A stretch of 16,916 nt of DNA from Candidatus Njordarchaeota archaeon (GTDB lineage Archaea; Thermoproteota; JANJXX01; Panguiarchaeales; Panguiarchaeaceae), in contig JAGSHR010000196.1 in NCBI GenBank assembly GCA_029855985.1, forward strand, positions 1 through 16,916, read 5' to 3'. Each line of letters starts with the position of its first letter. The first letter of the stretch is position 1. Shown piece after piece: positions 7,334 to 14,070 of the stretch. The translations under genes were made by a program, and so were the position numbers. The notes below the pieces were generated by a model, which ran no database searches, was not told the origin of the DNA, and saw only the letters and a program-made list of their open reading frames with translations.

Positions 7334-8253
7334 CAGTTGTCTTTTATTTTTGCTGGCTCTATGTGTATTGTTATTTTCTTGAAGAGATAATTTTTGTATT
7401 TTTCTTTGATTTTTTCTTCTAGTTTTTCTGTTACTTTGTGTGCTTGCTCAACGTTAAGATTTGGGTCCACTGCAACGGTGCATTCCAGGAAGATTCCAAC
7501 TCCGTCGGTTCTTGTTGTGATATCGTAGCAGTCGAGCGCACCCTCAACACTTAGGGCTATATTTTTGATTTCGTTCGGTGGAATAATGGCTTTATCGGTT
7601 AAAATGTCCACTGATTCCTTGAATATTTCCCATCCTAATTTTATTATCAATCCTGCGAAGAATATTGCAAGTATTGGATCTATTATGCTGAGGTTATACC
7701 TTGATAGTATTAAACCTGAGGTTATGACTAGGAGTGAAACTGTGTCATTGAAATAGTTATAGGATTCGAGGGAAAGAGTTTTTACTCCTGTTTTTTTACC
7801 CATGCGGCGGGCATAAAGCCCCTCTAATAGGATGACAATATTTATAATTGAGAGGACCGCGATCTCTGTGATCTGGATTAGTATTGAGGGGGGACCGTAG
7901 ATTATCCTTTTAATCGCGTTTATAATGATTTGGAAAACGGATAAAAAGAGGATAATAGAGAGTATAAACCTTGCTAGTACCTCAAATTTTGTGTGACCAT
8001 ATAAGTGATCGTAGTCTGGTTTCTGGGAGGCGTAGTATATCCCTATGAATGATACAAGGTTACTCACAGAGTCTAATGTCTTGTCTGTTGCAAAAGCGAT
8101 TAAAGCTATTGAGTCAAGTTGAAAACCTATGTAGAAAACAACTAGGATAGATAATATGTTTATAGCTAGTAGTACTTTTATTGTGCTCAGGGCTTCCCGA
8201 TACATCACTATCCAACCATTTCCACAGGTTTTGCCTAATAAAACGCTATACAT
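7330..8253 (-). CDS. Cation diffusion facilitator (CDF) metal efflux protein
   Basis: This 307-residue protein has six membrane helices and a cytoplasmic C-terminal ferredoxin-like domain (about 215-300). CDF proteins exchange protons for divalent metal, moving it out of the cytoplasm. The helix-2 metal motif is D57-x3-D61 in FATDKTLDSVSNL, followed by the family motif KPDYDHLYGHTKFE (79-92). In helix 5 the usual His/Asp-x3-Asp is N166-x3-D170 (ESYNYFNDTV), so the first ligand is Asn. This differs from the zinc/iron FieF pattern (Asp-x3-Asp with His-x3-Asp). The ATG at 8253 has no ribosome site, but a TATA box is centred about 25 nt before it, fitting a leaderless transcript. The ATG at 8205 (residue 17) is the alternative. 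It is convergent with the EamA gene. Confidence 0.92.
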   Translation of the reverse strand: MYSVLLGKTCGNGWIVMYREALSTIKVLLAINILSILVVFYIGFQLDSIALIAFATDKTLDSVSNLVSFIGIYYASQKPDYDHLYGHTKFEVLARFILSIILFLSVFQIIINAIKRIIYGPPSILIQITEIAVLSIINIVILLEGLYARRMGKKTGVKTLSLESYNYFNDTVSLLVITSGLILSRYNLSIIDPILAIFFAGLIIKLGWEIFKESVDILTDKAIIPPNEIKNIALSVEGALDCYDITTRTDGVGIFLECTVAVDPNLNVEQAHKVTEKLEEKIKEKYKNYLFKKITIHIEPAKIKDNC

Positions 8254-8275
8254 TTTTTAATGGAAAGATATTAAC

Positions 8276-8281
8276 TTTAAA
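8276..8281 (-). promoter_or_regulatory. TATA box giving a leaderless CDF transcript
   Basis: TTTAAA on the minus strand is centred about 25 nt from the ATG at 8253, so transcription should begin at the start codon itself. The motif is symmetrical and could also serve the oxidoreductase on the plus strand, with a leader of about 42 nt. Confidence 0.45.
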
Positions 8282-8344
8282 CAGTCTAACATGAGTAAGT
8301 AATCAAAAATATTGTTTGATAGATTATTCTAAGGTGCTCTAACA

Positions 8345-10267
8345 TTGTTGGCAATTTGTCCTCGAGATTGCTACGATACATGCTTCTTCAATGTTAGGAA
8401 AACAGAAAGTGGTTTCTTTTTAGATCCTTTAATTATACCTCATGGGAAAATTGTTGGGTGTCCGCGGGCATCCATGGAATATAGGAGAACATACTCAAAT
8501 GATAGAGTGCTTTACCCTTACTATAGAGAAAACAAAGAAACTGCTTTCAAGAGAGTAACATGGGACCACGCGTTAGACATCGTGGCGCGTAAGCTTAGAG
8601 AAATATTAAACATGTATGGTCCAGAAAGCATCCTTTACCTCAGCTACGCGGGGAACATGGGGTTAATAACGAGGTACTACAGTGAGCGCTTATGGAGATA
8701 CTTAGGAGCAACTTTTACCGATGAATCAATGTGCGATGGTGGGGGAGAGAAAGCGATAAGCCTCCATTATGGTTTAGCTTATGGTGTGGACGTTGACGCT
8801 ATTACTCGCTCAAAGCTCCTAGTTTACTGGGGATTTAATCCAGCTACAACAAGCCCCCATAATTACCAATTATCCTTAGAGCAAAAGAGAAAGGGTGCTA
8901 AGATCGTGACAATAGATGTTTTGAGAACACAAACAGCCTTAACATCAGATATTTTTTTACAGGTAAAGCCTGGAAGCGATTTTTATTTAGCTGCAGGAAT
9001 AGCCAAGTACCTAATAGTGGAAGAACTTGTCGACGAGAAGTTCATAGAGACGTACACTTATGGATTTGAGGACTTCAAGCATCATGTTTTAAGTTTCTCT
9101 GATAATGTTATTGAGGAGAAAACTGGAGTTAGGATACAGCAAGTGAAAAACTTAGCACGCTTGTATGCGGAAACAAAACCCAACATTATATTCATTGGTT
9201 ATGGTTTACAGAGAAGACTTGGTGGGAGTGAAGCCGTTAGAATGATATCGTTGTTACCAGCCCTAATTGGTATCCATAGGGGATTCTACTATGGAAACGC
9301 CGACGGATTACTCTACAAACCCGAATACATAAAGGGATATCAACTAGGAAAACCGTCAAGGATCATTCCTCAATCAAAGGTAGGAGAATACCTTGAGAAG
9401 GGCGAATTCAAATTTGTATACATCCATCTAACAAACCCAGCTTTCACATATCCGAACGCGGGATCAGTTATCAGGGGCTTAAAACGTGAAGACGTTTTTG
9501 TTGTGGTTCACGAAACGCATTGGAGTGAGACAGCGAATCTAGCTAACATCGTTTTGCCCGCACCAACATGGACAGAAAAAGATGATTTTATGAGAAGTTA
9601 CTGGCACACATATCTTGGCTACTCCAAGAAAATAATTGATCCCCTCGGAGAGTCTCGAGAAGAATACAAGGTAATGCACCAGTTAGCAAAGAGACTGAAA
9701 ATCGAGGCAAGTGGAATTTACGAGGACCCATTTAAAAGCGTGGAAAAAGCCATTGGAAGTGAACTATTCAAGAAATTATTGGAAGAAAACTATGTGAAAC
9801 TGCCCTACAGAAAACTAAACGAATACCAGACATTAACGGGCAAAATAGAATTCACCAGCAAACAAGCTGAAAAAGAGGGGCACAATCCACTCCCAAAACC
9901 AATAGAAACCGAGGATAACGAGTACCCGTTCACACTAATAACAACAACCACAACAAAGTACACAAACTCACAGTTCCGCGACGTATATGGAAAACCCCAA
10001 CCATACATATACATCCACCCAAAAGACGCAGAAAAACTCAACATCCAAGAAGGCGACCCCGTAAAAATCACCACCAAACACGGTGCCATAGAAATGCTAG
10101 CAAAAATAACCAACGACACACAAGAAGGGGTAGTTTACGCATACAAACAAACAATTTCACTAGATGGCAAACCAATAAACTATATTATATATGATGAAAT
10201 AGGGGAACTCAGCGGAGCAACCACCAACTCAACAAAAGTAAAGATTAATCCTCTTAAGCAATTATAA
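8345..10267 (+). CDS. Molybdopterin-dependent oxidoreductase (DMSO reductase superfamily, COG0243)
   Basis: This 640-residue protein carries a bis-(pyranopterin) Mo or W cofactor and an iron-sulfur cluster. The N-terminal [4Fe-4S] ligands are C5, C9 and C13 (CPRDCYDTC) plus C39 (VGCPRA). The molybdopterin core spans about 45-500, with a likely cofactor segment LLVYWGFNPATTSPHN. The C-terminal dinucleotide-binding barrel is about 525-635 (YIHPKDAEKLNIQEGDPVKI). By position, C130 in ESMCDGGGEKA is a candidate metal ligand. The start is a TTG at 8345 with GGTG 8 nt upstream; no ATG lies before the cysteine motif. It lacks a twin-arginine signal, so it is cytoplasmic. It also has no adjacent iron-sulfur or membrane subunit, unlike formate dehydrogenase or polysulfide reductase operons. 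Its substrate is unknown. MoeA near the right end would help build its cofactor. The last 450 bases are markedly A/C-rich. Confidence 0.92.
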   Translation: MLAICPRDCYDTCFFNVRKTESGFFLDPLIIPHGKIVGCPRASMEYRRTYSNDRVLYPYYRENKETAFKRVTWDHALDIVARKLREILNMYGPESILYLSYAGNMGLITRYYSERLWRYLGATFTDESMCDGGGEKAISLHYGLAYGVDVDAITRSKLLVYWGFNPATTSPHNYQLSLEQKRKGAKIVTIDVLRTQTALTSDIFLQVKPGSDFYLAAGIAKYLIVEELVDEKFIETYTYGFEDFKHHVLSFSDNVIEEKTGVRIQQVKNLARLYAETKPNIIFIGYGLQRRLGGSEAVRMISLLPALIGIHRGFYYGNADGLLYKPEYIKGYQLGKPSRIIPQSKVGEYLEKGEFKFVYIHLTNPAFTYPNAGSVIRGLKREDVFVVVHETHWSETANLANIVLPAPTWTEKDDFMRSYWHTYLGYSKKIIDPLGESREEYKVMHQLAKRLKIEASGIYEDPFKSVEKAIGSELFKKLLEENYVKLPYRKLNEYQTLTGKIEFTSKQAEKEGHNPLPKPIETEDNEYPFTLITTTTTKYTNSQFRDVYGKPQPYIYIHPKDAEKLNIQEGDPVKITTKHGAIEMLAKITNDTQEGVVYAYKQTISLDGKPINYIIYDEIGELSGATTNSTKVKINPLKQL

Positions 10268-10463
10268 TCATGTAGTTAACAACGTTCTTAATCGTAAAAA
10301 ATGATAGAACTAAAAACATCACTAGTAGTGGCGATTAACAACTGTCTCGCAATATGAAGCATAGTCATCGGAAAATGTGGAATCATGGTTAACAAAATAT
10401 ACTTGTCCACTGATAGAAACACTAAACAATTAGTCATTTTAGTATAGTGCCTTTAATCTTAAA

Positions 10464-10471
10464 GTTTATAT
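10464..10471 (+). promoter_or_regulatory. TATA box of the AbrB/VapC operon
   Basis: GTTTATAT lies about 25 nt before a predicted start near 10493, giving a leader of about 26 nt. The roughly 195 bases from the oxidoreductase stop to this box hold no gene I can support, only a short CACTA-G-TAGTG palindrome at 10320-10330. Confidence 0.5.
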
Positions 10472-10494
10472 GATACATCATTATATATATTATT

Positions 10495-10508
10495 GTAGTA
10501 CGTTCTAC
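10495..10508. promoter_or_regulatory. Near-palindrome in the antitoxin leader, likely operator
   Basis: GTAGTACGTTCTAC matches its own reverse complement at 12 of 14 positions and sits at the predicted transcript start, just before the GGTG site. AbrB-type antitoxins usually repress their own operons by binding such symmetrical sites, so autoregulation is likely. Confidence 0.4.
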
Positions 10509-10518
10509 GGTGTGAAAA

Positions 10519-10755
10519 ATGAAAATTGTCAAAGTAACGAGAAAATACCAGATTACTATCCCTAAAGAGATCAGAGAGAAACTCGGAATTAGAGTAGGTG
10601 ACAAAGTTATAGTTAAGATCTCTGGCAATAAGATAATCATTAAACCAGTTATAAAAAATAAGGAATCGCCTGTTAAACACCTCCTTAGTCTCGTAAAGAA
10701 ACCAATAGATATCGATGCTGTAAAACTTGTGGAGGAATCATGGGATGAAGATTAA
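10519..10755 (+). CDS. vapB: SpoVT/AbrB-type antitoxin (VapB)
   Basis: This 78-residue protein has an N-terminal swapped-hairpin AbrB domain: VTRKYQITIPKEIREKLGI (residues 5-23) followed by RVGDKVIVKISGNKIIIKP (24-42). The C-terminal tail, about 50-78 (IDIDAVKLVEESWDED), would wrap around and inhibit the partner toxin. The domain binds DNA as a dimer, so the protein should also repress its own operon. GGTG lies 6 nt before the ATG. Its last 11 bases overlap the VapC gene, a typical arrangement for translational coupling. Confidence 0.93.
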   Translation: MKIVKVTRKYQITIPKEIREKLGIRVGDKVIVKISGNKIIIKPVIKNKESPVKHLLSLVKKPIDIDAVKLVEESWDED

Positions 10756-11224
10756 AGCTTACGTAGACACTAATATCATTATTTACGCTGTTTTGCACAA
10801 CCCAAAACTAGGCAAAAAATGCGAAGATATATTGTTCGACATAGAAGATGGGAAAATAATAGGATATGGCTCATATTTTGTTGCAATAGAATTACTAGGT
10901 TCTCTAGCAAGATTAGATCCAAATCTGGCACTAGAAGCAACCAGGGATTATCTGAGTATGAACATGAACTTCTTAGAGATAAATGATTTAACAATAGAAA
11001 TCGCTGGAATTATAAATACTATAACTAACGTCAAATACGATGCAATTCACTTAGCACTAATGCTAATAAACAACTTGGACACTATTATAACGAACGACCT
11101 AGATGACTGGTTAAACATCTCAAGGAACATGCACAAAATAAGCAAAAGCTTAAGAGAGAAAGGCTATGAAATCAAAATTAAAAAAATCAATGTAATACCG
11201 CCAGAGAAATACAAACAAAAATAG
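10745..11224 (+). CDS. vapC: VapC-type PIN-domain ribonuclease toxin
   Basis: This 159-residue PIN-domain nuclease probably cleaves RNA (tRNA or rRNA in studied relatives) when not held by its antitoxin. The acidic metal-binding residues are all visible: D8 (YVDTN), E49 (AIELL), D99 (KYDAIHLA) and D118 (ITNDLDDW). It therefore looks catalytically intact. The start is the ATG at 10745, inside the end of the antitoxin gene, with a strong GGAGG 9 nt upstream; a TTG 18 bases earlier has no such support. A basic C-terminal tail (about 140-159) extends beyond the core domain. Confidence 0.93.
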   Translation: MKIKAYVDTNIIIYAVLHNPKLGKKCEDILFDIEDGKIIGYGSYFVAIELLGSLARLDPNLALEATRDYLSMNMNFLEINDLTIEIAGIINTITNVKYDAIHLALMLINNLDTIITNDLDDWLNISRNMHKISKSLREKGYEIKIKKINVIPPEKYKQK

Positions 11225-11351
11225 AGAGAACTAGCATCATAAAAAATAATTGGACTTAACCCATTAACGTTTAAATATTATAATTTTCACAATTCAAGCG
11301 GCCTTAAGATTCCAAATTAATTATGGGTCATATTTCTATATGTTTAATCCG

Positions 11352-11373
11352 AAAAAATTTGGAAAAATTTTTT
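11352..11373. terminator. Hairpin and T-tract, probably a bidirectional terminator
   Basis: AAAAAATTT and AAATTTTTT form perfect 9-bp arms around GGAA. Both strands end in a T-run. It sits exactly at the end of the 12-helix membrane-protein gene and about 130 bases after VapC, so it could end transcription from both sides. The intervening 11225-11351 has no gene. Confidence 0.5.
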
Positions 11374-12845
11374 TATAGCAGGTTTTTGAAGTAGTTAGCT
11401 ATTGCGTTTATTATGTGTTTTAGGGCGTCTAGTCCGTACTTGTACAGGTATAGTAGGTATGCTACTGCTACTCCTAGCGATACTAGTCCCAAGAATGGTT
11501 CCACTAGGAATGTTAACCATATGTTGTTATATGGGTTCGGTGTGTACTCTGCTGGGGGGTTAGCGAGCATGTAGAAGTTTATTCCTATTGATGCTATAGA
11601 GTAACCTATTAGTGTGATCCAGATTATCCATGTTATGAATTTGTATTCTTCTGTGAAGTCTACTGGGTACACTAGGTAGATTATTAGCAGGATTATTCCC
11701 CATGAGAACATTAGTATATGCCAGTGCCCAATATTGTAAGCTAACTCCGCCCAATCATACAGTGGGTCCCTGAATGGTATTGGCAGTAGGAACAATGCTT
11801 TTCTGAGGTTCATGGCTGTTATAGCTCCTTCTGCTGCTACACCCACCCACATAATTATGTTTCCTATAAGCAAAGACCATCGTAGTATTCCTTTTTGTAC
11901 TACTAGGCTGAGGAGTAATGTTGCTAGTATTAATAATAGCGCGGCGGGAGTGATTATTAGGTGAGCTACTTTCCCAAAGAATGTCACAGCGTAAGCTGCA
12001 ACAGCCATGAAGAATTGGCCTATCAATGCGAATATGTATAGGAGTTTTACTGACAGGAAACCAAAAAGCTTTTTCTCTTCATCAACACCTGCTACTTTCA
12101 TTGCCACGAAGAATACTAAAGCTAGTGCTATTGCGACCATTGCATGTTCATGGGACGTTAATGCTCTCCAGTAAATGTTCTCCTCACTGATATCTGGATT
12201 GAATCTTGAGATTATAAGTGCTTCGAGGAAGCTCTCTCTGAAATACATGAAGGAAGCTCCGAGCCATGCTCCCCAAGCAGCACCCAATAGGAGGAGTAAT
12301 CCTGAAAGCCATATGTTCCATTCAAGGAGAATCTTTGGTTTGAATTTTAGGAACATGTATGCTCCTATGAACCAAAATAGGCCTAGCCCGACTAGGAATG
12401 TGCCATGCCAGAAGAAGTTTCTCACATCGAAATAGTTGTATAGGAGTGCGCTTACTACAACTAGCAAAGTTGCGATTAATGCTCCATCCATTACGATTTC
12501 TTTGTCTCTATCATTTAAATATAGGTTCGCCAGCAGTATTACAGTTGCATACATTAAGGTTATGAAGACCGAGTGGTAAACGAATGCTATTCTCCCCAAG
12601 TATACTGAAGCACTTTCCCATCCTTCTTGAGTATAAACTAGTTGTCCAGTGTTGTAATCGAATGACACTCCGCTAATTATGTCTGCGGCGCCAACAGTTT
12701 CGTTGTATCTTGCTCCCGGTTGATCTGCTGGGAGGCCAATCATGATCCTTAATTCTTTAAATGGGGGTGACAGGAGAATGTAGAATCCAACTATTAACAC
12801 TATTATGGTTGCCACCATGAACATGTGGAATTTTGTTTTTTCCAT
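11373..12845 (-). CDS. 12-helix membrane protein resembling heme-copper oxidase subunit I, divergent
   Basis: This encodes 490 residues with about twelve membrane helices and a 55-residue outside loop after helix 1 (about 28-82). Histidines in or next to helices are H91 (helix 2), H147 (helix 4), H232 and H234 (helix 6, TSHEHAMVA), H295 (helix 8) and H374 and H376 (helix 10, NIGHWHILMF). In heme-copper oxidases and NO reductases, helix 2 gives one low-spin heme ligand. Helix 10 gives an H-x-H for both hemes, helix 6 gives one metal-site His, and helix 7 gives His-His. Here helices 2, 6 and 10 fit, but helix 7 (about 261-288) has no histidine. It is therefore either a remote member with an altered active site or a heme-b protein of another family. 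Start: ATG with GGTGA 6 nt upstream. No cupredoxin subunit II lies nearby. It probably shares a transcript with the 7-helix gene upstream. Confidence 0.72.
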   Translation of the reverse strand: MEKTKFHMFMVATIIVLIVGFYILLSPPFKELRIMIGLPADQPGARYNETVGAADIISGVSFDYNTGQLVYTQEGWESASVYLGRIAFVYHSVFITLMYATVILLANLYLNDRDKEIVMDGALIATLLVVVSALLYNYFDVRNFFWHGTFLVGLGLFWFIGAYMFLKFKPKILLEWNIWLSGLLLLLGAAWGAWLGASFMYFRESFLEALIISRFNPDISEENIYWRALTSHEHAMVAIALALVFFVAMKVAGVDEEKKLFGFLSVKLLYIFALIGQFFMAVAAYAVTFFGKVAHLIITPAALLLILATLLLSLVVQKGILRWSLLIGNIIMWVGVAAEGAITAMNLRKALFLLPIPFRDPLYDWAELAYNIGHWHILMFSWGIILLIIYLVYPVDFTEEYKFITWIIWITLIGYSIASIGINFYMLANPPAEYTPNPYNNIWLTFLVEPFLGLVSLGVAVAYLLYLYKYGLDALKHIINAIANYFKNLL

Positions 12846-12926
12846 ATACCCTCACCAAACGTTTAAATAAAAGTTATTAATTAAAAAAAGATAAATGAAT
12901 TTGTCCTCAAAAAAACGTGAAAAATT

Positions 12927-13532
12927 TTATGCTTGCTTCTCAACAGTAATGAAAACACCTATCGCAATTAGGAATGCAGAGATGAACAGTAAGGGGTGTA
13001 GTAATTGGACAACTAGGTCAAATGGAAGCATTGGTGCATTTGCCACTATCGTGGCGAGTGCTAAACCACCAATACCTATTACAATACCTCCGATCGTGAA
13101 CGTGAGGTATTTTATGTCCCATTCCTTGTTGACCAGCGTTTTAATCAGTGGTAGGAACACAATGATTAGTCCTGCTATCGAGTGGGTTATTATTTGAATA
13201 ACTGTTGCTAGGGGGGTGTAAACTGATTTTCCTATTGCTATAAGGATTAGAGCGAAGATCACATAGTAGAGGAAGTATTTCCAGTACTCATCGTTTTCAA
13301 GTTTGTAAAGGATTGCTAGAGCTAGAAATGTTGGATAAATTGTTCCAAGGTATATGGTTACTGGTAATGATAAAGCGTCTAATCCTACCGCCGCGAGGGC
13401 TAAGGCTATTATTAGAAAAGCTAGACTTGATATTATATAGAATATTTGTTTTATGTTCTGTTCGATGCTATAACCGTATAGGGCGGCTAAAAAATAGACG
13501 ATGCCCGCGAGAACGGTTATATATTCCATCAT
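12927..13532 (-). CDS. Seven-helix membrane protein of unknown family, partner of the 12-helix protein
   Basis: This protein of about 201 residues is almost entirely hydrophobic, with seven predicted helices and short loops. Two histidines lie in or at the edge of helices: H117 (IITHSIAG, helix 5) and H179 (QLLHPLLF, helix 7). They could bind heme or quinone, though this is inference. The start is one of two adjacent ATGs (13532 or 13529) with GTGAT 4-7 nt upstream. It is the first gene of a likely two-gene unit with the 12-helix protein, 81 bases downstream on the same strand. It is divergent from the HTH regulator, whose candidate operator lies in the shared gap. Its size and helix count do not match classical oxidase subunits II or III by eye. 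Confidence 0.75.
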   Translation of the reverse strand: MMEYITVLAGIVYFLAALYGYSIEQNIKQIFYIISSLAFLIIALALAAVGLDALSLPVTIYLGTIYPTFLALAILYKLENDEYWKYFLYYVIFALILIAIGKSVYTPLATVIQIITHSIAGLIIVFLPLIKTLVNKEWDIKYLTFTIGGIVIGIGGLALATIVANAPMLPFDLVVQLLHPLLFISAFLIAIGVFITVEKQA

Positions 13533-13552
13533 ATATATCACATTTCAGAATC

Positions 13553-13578
13553 TTTTGGGGTATAAATTTTTTGGGGTA
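13553..13578. repeat. Two TACCCCAAAA direct repeats over a TATA box
   Basis: TTTTGGGGTA occurs at 13553-13562 and 13569-13578, a 16-nt period. On the minus strand the TATA element of the 7-helix gene (TTTATA, complement of 13561-13566) lies between and partly within the copies. Transcription would begin near 13538. G/C blocks stand out in this AT-rich gap, suggesting a protein-binding site that controls the membrane-protein operon. Confidence 0.42.
13561..13566 (-). promoter_or_regulatory. TATA box of the 7-helix/12-helix operon
   Basis: TTTATA on the minus strand is centred about 25 nt from a predicted start near 13538, giving a very short leader before the ATG at 13532. Confidence 0.45.
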
Positions 13579-13618
13579 AATATTAACTATTTTTTTAATG
13601 TTTTAACCTTGTAGTATA

Positions 13619-13634
13619 TATGACACATGTCATA
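13619..13634. promoter_or_regulatory. 7-2-7 inverted repeat before the HTH regulator, probable operator
   Basis: TATGACA-CA-TGTCATA has perfect 7-bp arms. It sits 13 bases before the chosen start of the HTH gene, near its likely transcription start, and about 85 bases from the start of the divergent 7-helix gene. It is the best symmetrical site in the window and a natural target for the dimeric regulator encoded next to it. Confidence 0.45.
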
Positions 13635-13646
13635 AGGAAGAACACC

Positions 13647-14051
13647 ATGATGGACGTCCCAAGAATAGTCTCCAGATTCGTTTACCCATCCATACGCAAA
13701 CGACTGATCGAAATACTCTACTATGAGTACAAGTTAACTCAAAGAGAAATAGCGCAAATGTTATATATCTCCCAATCAGCCGTGTCTAGGTATATACAGG
13801 GAAACAGGGGTAACTTCCTCAACTTAAAAAAAACTCCAAAAACCAACGAGGAACTCAGAGCACTAGCACGAGAATTACAAAACAATAATTATACAAAATA
13901 TAAACTCGAAGAAAAACTACTGAGAATTACTTTAGCCGCCCTAGGTCGAGGTGAAATCTGCCAGTTCCATAAACAGATTGACCCCACTATTGACCCTAGG
14001 GAATGCAAAGTATGTATAAACCTTTTTAGTTCGTTCGCCAAAGAAAATTAA
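13647..14051 (+). CDS. HTH transcriptional regulator with C-terminal Cys/His cluster (COG2522-like)
   Basis: This encodes 134 residues. An N-terminal helix-turn-helix is clear at about 30-52 (LTQREIAQMLYISQSAVSRY), preceded by VPRIVSRFVYPSIRKRL, which resembles the start of archaeal COG2522 regulators. The C-terminal part holds C105-x2-H108 and C120-x2-C123, spaced like a zinc or iron-sulfur site; relatives usually have cysteines here. It may therefore sense metal, redox state or an oxidant. The start at 13647 has AAGGA 8 nt upstream and matches the family N terminus. An ATG at 13620 lies inside the inverted repeat and would be used only if the transcript were leaderless. It is divergent from the two-gene membrane operon, which it may control along with itself. 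Its stop lies 19 bases from the convergent glycosylase gene. Confidence 0.88.
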   Translation: MMDVPRIVSRFVYPSIRKRLIEILYYEYKLTQREIAQMLYISQSAVSRYIQGNRGNFLNLKKTPKTNEELRALARELQNNNYTKYKLEEKLLRITLAALGRGEICQFHKQIDPTIDPRECKVCINLFSSFAKEN

Positions 14052-14070
14052 AATACTCCTTCCCTGTAAC

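Noticed and set aside
9805..10119. 104-residue minus-strand open frame
   Set aside because: It is antisense to the C-terminal domain of the oxidoreductase, whose motifs are clear. It arises from the A/C-rich codon bias there.
10320..10330. CACTA-G-TAGTG palindrome downstream of the oxidoreductase
   Set aside because: It is short, not followed by a T-tract, and far from any promoter, so neither a terminator nor an operator can be supported.
12175..12435. 86-residue plus-strand open frame inside the 12-helix gene
   Set aside because: It is an antisense shadow without promoter or ribosome site, and the opposite strand encodes well-formed membrane helices.
11373..12845. Assignment of the 12-helix protein as NnrS or as a classical cytochrome oxidase subunit I
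   Set aside because: The NnrS histidine motifs are not seen, and the helix-7 His-His pair and a subunit II gene needed for a classical oxidase are missing.
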